Below are positions 43,241 to 50,701 of a stretch of 64,000 bases of DNA, in pieces. The stretch lies in assembly GCF_900111775.1 (NCBI RefSeq), contig NZ_FOJJ01000001.1, positions 310,001 to 374,000 on the forward strand, given 5' to 3'. The first letter of the stretch is position 1. Every line of letters starts with the position of its first letter. The DNA is from Desulfuromonas acetexigens. Lineage in GTDB: Bacteria > Desulfobacterota > Desulfuromonadia > Desulfuromonadales > Trichloromonadaceae. The notes beneath the pieces are model-generated. The model was not told the origin of the DNA. It searched no databases and saw only the letters and a list, made by a program, of their open reading frames with translations. The position numbers and the translations under genes were made by a program.

Positions 43241-44227
43241 TCAGCGGGCGATAAAGGTGCCCCGGCCCCGGGACGACGGGACATCGGTGCCGTGAATAGA
43301 CGAATGGCAATCGGTACAGCGGCTGTAAAAGGCCCCCTTCATGGCGGGATTGTTCTCTTCCAGGGACGGCACATGCTCGCCGAGATGTCCGGAATGGCAT
43401 TGCATGCAGAGGAAGGGCTGGGAACTCTTCAGCAACGGCCGGTTCGGCGAACCGTGGGAGGCGTGGCAATTGCCGCAATTCTCGTTGAGATCGGCATGTT
43501 CGAAGACGAAAGGCCCCTGGTATTCCATGTGACAGCGGGTGCAGGTGTCTTTGCGGGTCAGGCCGCGCAGCAGATGATCCTGGGCCGAGCCGTGGGGCTC
43601 ATGGCAATCGATGCAGGCCATTTTGTGCTCAGGGACGGGGTGGTGGGAGAACTGGGCGAATTCCGCCCGCACTTCGGGATGGCACTTGAAGCACATGGCG
43701 TCCATCTCCTTGCGGCTGACCTTCTGCTGCGGGCCCAGATGCAGGGCGTGACAGTCGAAACAACTGACGTCGTTGTTGGCATGGGTACCAGCGTTCCAGT
43801 AGGTGAGGACCGGGGTCGACGAAGCCGAGTGGCATTTGAGACAGATGAGGGATTGGGCCGGGGCGGGTAACTGCTCCAGTTGGAGCAGGGTGTCGAATTT
43901 ACACTTATCCTCTTTATTGGAGCCGACATCCTTGACCGCCAGGCTCCCCGGACCGTGGCAGGATTCGCAGTTGACCAGCGGCAATCCGGTATCACTGGCA
44001 ATCTGCTCGCCATGGACCGAACGGCGGAAATCGTCGTGTATCGGCTGATGGGAGTGACATTTGCCGAGACAGTTTTCATCCCCGACGTAATCGGCGTCGA
44101 GGCGCCCGACGATCATCTGTTCGTATTCACGGATGGGGAGCAACGGATTGTCGCTCCGCAACTGGTGGAGGTCGGAACACCCGACGACAGCCAGCAAACA
44201 GGCGGGCAGCAGCAATTTAACGATCAC
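43241..44227 (-). CDS. Decaheme c-type cytochrome lipoprotein (MtrA/DmsE-like)
   Basis: A 328-residue multiheme cytochrome. Nine CxxCH motifs (CESCH, CLKCH, CFDCH, CFKCH, CIDCH, CTRCH, CGNCH, CMQCH, CTDCH) plus CLGKCH, a CX3CH that may also bind heme, give ten potential hemes. CESCHGPGS is typical of the MtrA/DmsE family, which conducts electrons through an outer-membrane barrel. The signal peptide MIVKLLLPACLLAVVGC has a lipobox, unlike soluble MtrA, so it is membrane-anchored. The GTG start at 44227 follows GGGAGA; the ATG at 44263 has no site. It is first in the operon with the barrel gene. Confidence 0.9.
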   Translation of the reverse strand: MIVKLLLPACLLAVVGCSDLHQLRSDNPLLPIREYEQMIVGRLDADYVGDENCLGKCHSHQPIHDDFRRSVHGEQIASDTGLPLVNCESCHGPGSLAVKDVGSNKEDKCKFDTLLQLEQLPAPAQSLICLKCHSASSTPVLTYWNAGTHANNDVSCFDCHALHLGPQQKVSRKEMDAMCFKCHPEVRAEFAQFSHHPVPEHKMACIDCHEPHGSAQDHLLRGLTRKDTCTRCHMEYQGPFVFEHADLNENCGNCHASHGSPNRPLLKSSQPFLCMQCHSGHLGEHVPSLEENNPAMKGAFYSRCTDCHSSIHGTDVPSSRGRGTFIAR

Positions 44228-44252
44228 GACGAAATCTCCCGTAAATGCAGTA

Positions 44253-44267
44253 CGACAAAACATGTCG
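44253..44267. other. Small palindrome upstream of the cytochrome gene
   Basis: CGACA-AAACA-TGTCG, a perfect 5-bp inverted repeat located 26 bases before the GTG start. It could be an operator but matches no site I can name. Confidence 0.3.
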
Positions 44268-44404
44268 GGTATGCAAGAAACATGAAAATCAGCACATCTT
44301 GAGTGAATGGCCTGATTACTGGACTTTTTATCCGCTTTGACTTCTCACCGTTGGAAGCGTTCCGCCATTTGGCGCAACGGCCTCGGGGGATATGACCGAG
44401 CCTT

Positions 44405-44432
44405 GCCGCAGATGGACGTTTTCCCTCAGCCT
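44405..44432. repeat. Partial copy of the palindromic element
   Basis: GCCGCAGATGGACGTTTTCC plus CTCAGCCT: 24 of 28 bases match the right arm of the complete element at 44546-44573, in the same orientation and 141 bases away. It looks like a remnant of a second copy. Confidence 0.6.
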
Positions 44433-44451
44433 AGCAGGTGCTTGCTTTCCA

Positions 44452-44573
44452 AGGCTGATCAAAAATGCCCAGATGCAAGGCGGACGAAATCCTGAGGAAT
44501 AAGGCGTACCTGAAAGGTACGTCGTTGACGAGGGATGAGGACAACGCCGCAGATGGGTGTTTTTCATCAGCCT
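44452..44573. repeat. 122-bp imperfect palindrome (MITE/REP-like element)
   Basis: The left arm AGGCTGATCAAAAATGCCCA and its approximate reverse complement TGGGTGTTTTTCATCAGCCT bound the element, whose centre is GTACC-TGAAA-GGTAC. It ends one base before the stop codon of the MCE gene. Palindromes with CAGATGCAAGG and GCCGCAGATGGG blocks and CAGCCT ends recur in many proteobacterial genomes (recalled, not searched). It could fold into a long hairpin and stop transcription from both sides. The whole 44228-44574 gap holds no gene. Confidence 0.7.
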
Positions 44574-44574
44574 C

Positions 44575-45663
44575 CTAGAACAGAGTGCCGACCACCGTTC
44601 CCAGGGCGGACACCGGACCCGCGTCACTCATGCCGTCCATGGCCTTTTCCACTTTGCGCAAGGTAGTGACGGCATCGCGGTAGAGGCTGTCCTCGTTGAC
44701 CAACCGACCGAGGCTCCCCTCCCCCCGATCGATCTTGGCGGCGATGCTGTTGATGCGCTCGACGCTCGCCAGCACTTCGTTGTACAGGGCTTCGTCGTTG
44801 ACCAGTTTGCCCAGGGAACCGGTGCCGTTATTGGCCTTGGTCGCCACTTCGCCGAGTTGGGCGACGGCTTCATTGGCCCGGTCGTAGAGCTGGTCATCGG
44901 TGAGCAGGCGGCCCAGGGTCCCCTCCCCGTTTTTCAGACCGTCGGCAATATCGCGCAGGTCGGCGACGACCCGCACGGCATCGTCGTGCAGGGTCGGATC
45001 GGTCATCAACCGGCCGAGAGTGCCCTCACCGTTGCGCAATCCGGCGAGCAGGGTCTTGAGTTCGCTCAGCACGCCGTTGAAATCGTCATAAAGACCGGGG
45101 TGATTGACCAGACGGCCGAGGCTGCCGCTCCCCTCGTCAATCTTGAGCAGAATGTTTTCCAGTCGGGTCGAGGCGTTGACGATGGAATCACGGCTATCGC
45201 CGACCAGGGCGCCGATCTCACCGAAAACTCGCTCCTGGTTGCGGTCGAAGCTGGTGATCAACTGGTCGATATTGGCCCGCTCCACCGATGGCAGGGCGCT
45301 GCCGGAGGGCAAGAGCGGCCGGTCCGGCGAGCCGAATTCCAGGCCGAGAAACTGACCGCCCAAGAGATTGGTCTGGCGGATTTCAGCAATGGAATCTTCA
45401 CGGATTTCAGTTGTTTCGGAAACCTGGAAGTCGATGCGTACGCGCGAATCGACGATGGCGATTGTCTGGATCTTGCCGACTTCGACCCCGGCCATACGCA
45501 CCGGATCGCCGAGTTTGAGGCCCACCGCCGTCCGGAAGAAGGTGTGATAGTCCTTGCTTTTACTGAAAGGGCGCCAGTCTTCGGCAAGCTCGATCATCAC
45601 CGCGAGGACGCAAAGCGTTAGCAGAAAAAAGATCCCCACCCGTTTTTCGGTAGACATGGCCAT
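44575..45663 (-). CDS. mlaD: MCE-domain lipid-transport protein (MlaD-like) with C-terminal 34-residue repeats
   Basis: A 362-residue inner-membrane-anchored periplasmic protein. One N-terminal helix (VGIFFLLTLCVLAVMIEL) is followed by an MCE domain at about 38-115 (YHTFFRTAVGLKLGDPVRMAGVEVGKI, QTNLLGGQFLGLEFG). Residues about 165-345 hold five repeats of about 34 residues, each with G-x-G-[ST]-L-G-[RK]-L-[VLM] followed by a Leu-Tyr helix. MCE proteins form rings that move lipids between membranes with MlaE and MlaF. It lies 2 bases after mlaF. The long repeat tail is much larger than in E. coli MlaD (183 residues) and could form a helical extension. Confidence 0.9.
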   Translation of the reverse strand: MAMSTEKRVGIFFLLTLCVLAVMIELAEDWRPFSKSKDYHTFFRTAVGLKLGDPVRMAGVEVGKIQTIAIVDSRVRIDFQVSETTEIREDSIAEIRQTNLLGGQFLGLEFGSPDRPLLPSGSALPSVERANIDQLITSFDRNQERVFGEIGALVGDSRDSIVNASTRLENILLKIDEGSGSLGRLVNHPGLYDDFNGVLSELKTLLAGLRNGEGTLGRLMTDPTLHDDAVRVVADLRDIADGLKNGEGTLGRLLTDDQLYDRANEAVAQLGEVATKANNGTGSLGKLVNDEALYNEVLASVERINSIAAKIDRGEGSLGRLVNEDSLYRDAVTTLRKVEKAMDGMSDAGPVSALGTVVGTLF

Positions 45664-45665
45664 AT

Positions 45666-46481
45666 TCAGACGTCTCCCTTGATCCCCTTGGTGTTGGTGT
45701 AAAGAAATTTGCGCACCACGGGATTCTGACTGTTTTTGATTTCATCCGGTGTGCCGACCACCACGATTTCGCCGCCGTCGATCATGGCGATACGATCAGA
45801 GAGATACAGGGCGAAACTCAGGTCGTGGGTGACGATGACGGTGGTGAGGTTGACCTTGGCCTTGAGATCCATGATCACCTGGGCGAGTTCGTCGGAGGTA
45901 ATCGGATCGAGTTCGGCGGTCGGCTCATCATAGAGGATCAGATCGGGATTCATCGCCAGGGAGCGGGCGATAGCGACCCGCTTCTTCATCCCCCCGGAAA
46001 GCTCCGAAATGAGTTTCTCCTCGTTCCCCTCCAGCCCGACCAGGGCGAGCTTTTCCGCGACAATGGCGCGGATGCGCTCTTCGGGACAGACCCGCTTTTC
46101 CCTGAGCCACAACCCCACATTCTCCCCCACGGTCAGGGAGTTGAAGAGCGCCGAGGTCTGAAAGACCATGCTGTAGCGGTAGCTTGAAGCGCCCTTGTCG
46201 GCGGCGGAGATATCCTCGCCATCGATGTGGATGCGCCCAGCATCGGGCTCGATCAGGCCCACGATATGCTTGAGCAGCACGCTCTTCCCTGTGCCCGAGG
46301 GGCCGATGATGGAAAAGGTCTCCCCAGGGGCGATATCGAGATGGATGTCGCGCAGCACGGCCCGGCCGTCGAAGGATTTACTCAGCCCCTCGATGCGCAG
46401 GCTGACCCCACGCGGTTCGGCATAGTTGGTGACCCCGTGCGACTCGGGAACAAACCAGTCGGCGAACAGTCCGCTGAACAT
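45666..46481 (-). CDS. mlaF: ABC transporter ATP-binding protein (MlaF-like)
   Basis: A 271-residue ATPase of an Mla-type lipid transporter. Walker A is GPSGTGKS, the signature [15 protein letters not shown] and Walker [28 protein letters not shown] is typical of the MlaF branch. The ATG at 46481 follows GGGAGGAGCG; an upstream start at 46505 would overlap mlaE. It is about 20 bases after mlaE and directly before the MCE gene. Confidence 0.94.
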   Translation of the reverse strand: MFSGLFADWFVPESHGVTNYAEPRGVSLRIEGLSKSFDGRAVLRDIHLDIAPGETFSIIGPSGTGKSVLLKHIVGLIEPDAGRIHIDGEDISAADKGASSYRYSMVFQTSALFNSLTVGENVGLWLREKRVCPEERIRAIVAEKLALVGLEGNEEKLISELSGGMKKRVAIARSLAMNPDLILYDEPTAELDPITSDELAQVIMDLKAKVNLTTVIVTHDLSFALYLSDRIAMIDGGEIVVVGTPDEIKNSQNPVVRKFLYTNTKGIKGDV

Positions 46482-46501
46482 CGCTCCTCCCGGGAAAAAG
46501 C

Positions 46502-47269
46502 TCACATCATCATCCGACTGAGAAAATAGTCGGCCACCAGAATCATGACAAAGGACATGACCACGGCACGAGTGGTCGACTGGCCGATGCCCCGCGCCCC
46601 GCCTTTGGTCTTGAAGCCGACATAGCAGCCGACATGGGCGATGATGCCGCCGAAGACCGTAGCCTTGGTCAGACCCTTGAAAATCTCTTCATAGCCGATG
46701 GCACGGATCAGGTTTTCGTAATAGACGTTGTAGGGTACATCGATCAACGGATTGACGTTGCTGATAAAGGCCCCACCGGCGATGCCGATGAGCATGGAAA
46801 AGATCACCAGGCAAGGAACCGCGAGCAGGCAGGCGAGCAGACGGGGCATGGCCAGATAGCGCACCGGGTTGATTTCCAGGGTGCGCAGGGCGTCGATCTC
46901 CTCGTAAACCTGCATCGCTCCGACCTCGGCGGCCATCGACGAGCCGACCCGCCCGGCCACCAGCAGGCTGGTCATCACCGGCCCCAACTCCTTGACCATG
47001 GAAAGGCCGACAATCGCCCCGATCACTTCCTGGGTGCCGTAAAGAGCCAGCTCCGATCCGGTCTGCAGAGCGAGCACCATGCCGACGAAGAGGGCCAGCA
47101 CCAAAGCTACCGGCAGGGTGCCGATGCCGACTTCAGCGGTCTGCCGGAAGATCGACGGCAGATTGCGCGGCGCGGCGCGGAAGAAATAGATGGTCTGGGC
47201 GAAGAGTCGCACCATCTCGCCGGCAGTCTGGGCCATATTCATGAGTTGCCGGCCGATCGCCTCGATCAT
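46502..47269 (-). CDS. mlaE: ABC transporter permease (MlaE-like)
   Basis: A 255-residue MlaE permease with five to six membrane helices. Family motifs are present: [61 protein letters not shown] and [16 protein letters not shown]. It forms the membrane core of the lipid transporter with MlaF and the MCE protein. The ATG overlaps the stop of the upstream WPLF-repeat gene (ATGA), so their translation is coupled. Confidence 0.95.
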   Translation of the reverse strand: MIEAIGRQLMNMAQTAGEMVRLFAQTIYFFRAAPRNLPSIFRQTAEVGIGTLPVALVLALFVGMVLALQTGSELALYGTQEVIGAIVGLSMVKELGPVMTSLLVAGRVGSSMAAEVGAMQVYEEIDALRTLEINPVRYLAMPRLLACLLAVPCLVIFSMLIGIAGGAFISNVNPLIDVPYNVYYENLIRAIGYEEIFKGLTKATVFGGIIAHVGCYVGFKTKGGARGIGQSTTRAVVMSFVMILVADYFLSRMMM

Positions 47270-48810
47270 GGGGTTTCTCCCGTTGCCGCTGCAGCGCCCC
47301 AGGCCAGAGGCCAGGGGAGATAGAAGAGATTGATGCGCCCGCCGTCGCCGTCATGGCGGTAGCGGAAGAATCCTTTGAGCAGGCTCAGGTCCGTCCCCGC
47401 GCCGTCCCGACGGGTGTAGCGGAAGAAGGGAAAGACCTCCACCGCCCGATCCTCGCCGCGCCGCTCCTGCCAGTAGAGATTCCATAGAAAGCTGGAAGCG
47501 CTGTTGCCCGAATCGTCCCACTTGTGCTGATAAAGGCGCCAGAGGGGAGCCCAGTTCCGTTCGATGCCTGGCTGCTCGGGAAAGATCGGCTCCAATAGCG
47601 ACAGCAGGTGCAGATGATTGACGTTATTGGCGCGCCGAAACGAAACCAGGGGCCAAAGATCGATGCGTTTACGATAGGGAACGGATTCATCTGCCAGGGT
47701 TTCCTCTTGGTTGGAATAGAGGAAAAAAAGGACCCGATCCCGGCGAAAGCGATAGTTTTCGTTGCGGTTCTCCTCAATTTTATAGAGCGGCCAAAGAAAC
47801 CAGCGCTTGCGCTGCTCGCCGACCCGTTCGTCGGCAAAGAGGGGAAGCAAGCGCAGCCCTTCACGATCTTCCCCCTTGGTGAGACGCACCAGGGGAAAGG
47901 GCAGATCCCATTGCTCGAAATTCCGCCGCCGATCGATGACATGACCGAAGAAAGGCCAGAGCCAGGTACTGCGGGAATAGGCCGGTGAGTCATCGGTCAG
48001 ATAAAAGGGGAAGACAGCGCGAATCCGTCGGGGATTGTCGCCGTCAAGCTGGAGATCCTCGGAAAAAAAGATCGGCCACAGAAAATAGTCTTTGCGATAG
48101 ACCCCATCCTTGCGGCTGCTCCCCCACAGTGGCCAGATGCCGACCCCCGACTCGTCCGGCCCTTGACTCCGGGAAAAGAAGGGCCACAGCCAATGCTCGG
48201 TCTGCGTCTCATCTTTTATCGTCCGGGCATGGAGGGGAAAGAGGGTGAAACGGATCTCGTCCCGGCCAAAGCGTTCCCGCAGCTTCCCGCCGAAAGGAAA
48301 GAAGGCGAAATAATCCTTCCCCTCCCCGGCTCCCTGCCGGGAAAAGATAAAAGGAAAGAGGGTGAAACGGCTCCCCTCCTCTTTTTCGTCGTGCCGCGCG
48401 CGATAATCGAGGAACTGCAGGCCACGCCAGTTGGTTTCCTCGGCGGAACGGGACGTGGTCAGCAGCGGATAGAGCACCTGGACGAAACGCTCATCCTCGC
48501 CATCGGTGGCGCGGTAAAGCAAAGGTCGCAAGGCGAATTCCCGCTCTACCCCCTTGCTCTCGAACTTGAGCAGCGGCCCGAGAAGATGCAGAACCCGGTA
48601 GTCGGAAACGGGGGAAGCGCGGTAATCGAAGAGCGGCCACAACGTCCGGACAGACCCCTCCTCCTCCGCCTGGACCGGGGAAGAAAATGCCGGCAACAAC
48701 AGCGTACAAAGGAGCAGCAATAGCGGCATAAAGGGCGTGAAGGAGGTGTTGCCCAAGGACTTCCTCGCAAGACAAAGACATTTTAATAAAAAGCGGGTCG
48801 ATCCTAGCAC
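47266..48810 (-). CDS. Exported WPLF-repeat protein, unknown function
   Basis: A 514-residue protein with a hydrophobic signal-like segment (MPLLLLLCTLLLPAFSS, residues 28-44) ending at VQA. The mature part consists of short repeats of 20-35 residues, each with an aromatic-Pro core (LWPLF, LFPFI, FFPFG, LWPFF, IWPLW, LWPIF, VFPFY, LFPLH) followed by a charged Arg/Asp/Glu-rich turn. The pattern suggests paired beta-strands, a barrel or solenoid. No known domain is recognised. GTG at 48810 gives charged residues before the hydrophobic core; TTG at 48756 and ATG at 48729 are alternatives. The stop overlaps the mlaE ATG by 4 bases. Confidence 0.75.
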   Translation of the reverse strand: MLGSTRFLLKCLCLARKSLGNTSFTPFMPLLLLLCTLLLPAFSSPVQAEEEGSVRTLWPLFDYRASPVSDYRVLHLLGPLLKFESKGVEREFALRPLLYRATDGEDERFVQVLYPLLTTSRSAEETNWRGLQFLDYRARHDEKEEGSRFTLFPFIFSRQGAGEGKDYFAFFPFGGKLRERFGRDEIRFTLFPLHARTIKDETQTEHWLWPFFSRSQGPDESGVGIWPLWGSSRKDGVYRKDYFLWPIFFSEDLQLDGDNPRRIRAVFPFYLTDDSPAYSRSTWLWPFFGHVIDRRRNFEQWDLPFPLVRLTKGEDREGLRLLPLFADERVGEQRKRWFLWPLYKIEENRNENYRFRRDRVLFFLYSNQEETLADESVPYRKRIDLWPLVSFRRANNVNHLHLLSLLEPIFPEQPGIERNWAPLWRLYQHKWDDSGNSASSFLWNLYWQERRGEDRAVEVFPFFRYTRRDGAGTDLSLLKGFFRYRHDGDGGRINLFYLPWPLAWGAAAATGETP

Positions 48811-48867
48811 GGGACAGGATTAAACTCAACAATAGCCCGGTGCGGATTCAAACTTTGCGGCAACCGC

Positions 48868-49836
48868 TCAGTCGGCTTTTCCCGTCTCCAGCAAGCGATC
48901 CATCGCTTCCCGCGCCGGAGTATAGTCGGGATTGAGTTCGAGCGCCTTTTCCAACGCCTCGAAGGCACCACCGGTATTTCCCATCCGACTCCGGCACATC
49001 CCGAGAAAATAAAAGAACTCGCAGCAAGGAATCTCGGTGGTGAATCGGCCCCGTTCCTCGATGATATCAAGGGTGGTAACCGCCTCCTCGAAATGCCCTT
49101 GGCCGTAAAGCTCCATCGCCGCGCCGATGTGTTCATAATCGTCAATCAGCGGTGTTTCGGGCAATTCCTGGCCTTGCAGGCGCGCCACCATTTCGCTTAG
49201 GGCAGCGCGGGCTTCCCCCGGGGGGAGTTTGTCGACAACCTGCCGCCAGCGGGTGACGGCCGAGGGGTAATCGCCGAAGAGATAATCGATGCGTCCCAGC
49301 ACATTTTGCGCCTGAAGATTGTCCGGTTGCGCTTTCACCACCTCCTGCAGATAACCCATGGCTTTGAGCAGATAGGCCCGGGCCTCGGCGAACTCGCTGA
49401 ACATCTGGGACAGCTGAAAATATTCGATGCCCAGACGCAGGCGCAGGCCGAGGTTCTCTGCGTCGAGCAAAGCCAGGATCTTCATGTAGGTGATCTTGCG
49501 GCGGATATAGAAACTGTCCACTTCCTTGTGATCGAGCATGAGGATCTGGGCGCCGAGGTCGGCAAGATAGTGTGGGTAGGCATCGCGCAGGAGTTCGGCA
49601 TAGGGACGATTGCGCAGGCAGTCGGGAAACTGGCGCAGATAGTCGTAAATTCCTTCGCCGATGGCATTGGCGGAAGGAGCTCCATCCTTGAGGGCTTCGG
49701 GATGGATCGGCAGCGGAATCACCGGCAACGGGACAGGGGTCTGTTCGGGGCCCACCGGCACGGTCATCCCCGCTTCGGGAGCCCACAGGGTGAAATGTTC
49801 GGGATCGAGAGAAAGTTCGTTTGAATACGGTGACAT
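48868..49836 (-). CDS. TPR-repeat protein, unknown function
   Basis: A 322-residue soluble-looking protein. The first 60 residues are Pro-rich (VPLPVIPLPIHP); from about 125 on there are TPR-like helices (YLLKAMGYLQEVVKAQPDN, AQNVLGRIDYLFGDYPSAV, ELYGQGHFEEAVTTLDII, CRSRMGNTGGAFEALEKALELNPDY). There is no signal peptide. It lies between the acetyltransferase-like gene (37 bases) and the WPLF-repeat gene (57 bases) on the same strand and may scaffold their products. The partner is unknown. Confidence 0.82.
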   Translation of the reverse strand: MSPYSNELSLDPEHFTLWAPEAGMTVPVGPEQTPVPLPVIPLPIHPEALKDGAPSANAIGEGIYDYLRQFPDCLRNRPYAELLRDAYPHYLADLGAQILMLDHKEVDSFYIRRKITYMKILALLDAENLGLRLRLGIEYFQLSQMFSEFAEARAYLLKAMGYLQEVVKAQPDNLQAQNVLGRIDYLFGDYPSAVTRWRQVVDKLPPGEARAALSEMVARLQGQELPETPLIDDYEHIGAAMELYGQGHFEEAVTTLDIIEERGRFTTEIPCCEFFYFLGMCRSRMGNTGGAFEALEKALELNPDYTPAREAMDRLLETGKAD

Positions 49837-49873
49837 GGCAAAAATCCTTAAAGTAATGGATTAAGCTTTTCGA

Positions 49874-50701
49874 TCAGAAAAGCCGTTCGGGAAAGGTGTC
49901 GATCCCCGCGTTGACGCCGACGGTCTTGTAGATTTTTATGTCGTCCCAGGGTCCGGAAAGGATGCCGTCGTGGATCGCCCAGGCGCGGCCACGCACGGTC
50001 TCTTCCATCCCCGGTTGCCGGAAGGGGGTCGAGCCGTCGAGACGCCGGAAGAGCTCACCTCCGGGGTGAAATTCCTGATTGATCCAGAGCATCAGCTGCT
50101 TGCCGGTGATGTAATCGAAGCCGTAGCGCTCGTAACGGATGGCGTTGCTGTAGGAGAGGGGTTCGGCGACGATGATGTCAATGCCGAGGGAGGTGACGAA
50201 GTCCTCGAACTGACGGAAGAAGCCGGAGAACATCTTCAAACCGCGGCGCACCTGATTGGGGGAGAGCCCGGCGGCCATGGCTTTCACCTCCTCATCGAGA
50301 TTGCGGCGCAACGTGCCGAAGCAGTTGTCCCGCCCGTGTTCGTCCCGGTCGATGTCGAAGCGCGGGGCGTCAGGGTCGTTGATCAGGCAGAAGCTCAATT
50401 CGATCTGGCGAAAAGGGGTGTCGGCCACTTCCACGAAAAAGAGACAATCCTCATCCCCGGGATCGCGCCGGACCTCGATACGCAAAAGACCCATACCATC
50501 GGGACAGATGGTCGTAATCCGCTTTCGTCCATCAACCCCCATCCCGGTTTCGCGATCGATGGCGAAACGCTCAAAGAAAACCTCGGGAACCAGGCGGCGA
50601 TAAATTGTCTCTTTTGCCCCCATCGGCAGGCGATTGATATCCTTCAGACTGAAGAGGGGAAAGCCGTCGGGATCGAGGAGATGACCGCCGGCGGCCTTCA
50701 T
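49874..50701 (-). CDS. Unknown protein with weak GNAT-like C-terminal motif, coupled to the deacetylase
   Basis: A 275-residue protein I cannot assign. The middle resembles an alpha/beta enzyme (GLLRIEVRRDPGDEDCLFFVEVAD). Residues about 190-205 (SNAIRYERYGFDYITG) resemble the N-x-x-x-x-Y-x-R-x-G-F segment of GNAT acetyltransferases, but the usual acetyl-CoA loop QxxGxG is not visible. The ATG overlaps the stop of the histone-deacetylase-like gene by 4 bases, so the two are co-translated. If it is an acyltransferase, the pair would be a lysine-acetylation switch similar in idea to AcuA-AcuC. That is a guess based on position and one weak motif. Confidence 0.6.
   Translation of the reverse strand: MKAAGGHLLDPDGFPLFSLKDINRLPMGAKETIYRRLVPEVFFERFAIDRETGMGVDGRKRITTICPDGMGLLRIEVRRDPGDEDCLFFVEVADTPFRQIELSFCLINDPDAPRFDIDRDEHGRDNCFGTLRRNLDEEVKAMAAGLSPNQVRRGLKMFSGFFRQFEDFVTSLGIDIIVAEPLSYSNAIRYERYGFDYITGKQLMLWINQEFHPGGELFRRLDGSTPFRQPGMEETVRGRAWAIHDGILSGPWDDIKIYKTVGVNAGIDTFPERLF

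Noticed and set aside
43302-43880. Plus-strand frames opposite the decaheme cytochrome
   Set aside because: They are antisense shadows caused by the regular CxxCH spacing, with no motif of their own.
44228-44574. Cyclic-di-GMP (GEMM) riboswitch upstream of the cytochrome gene
   Set aside because: Such riboswitches are common upstream of cytochromes in this group, but the GEMM core bases and tetraloop receptor were not found on the relevant strand.
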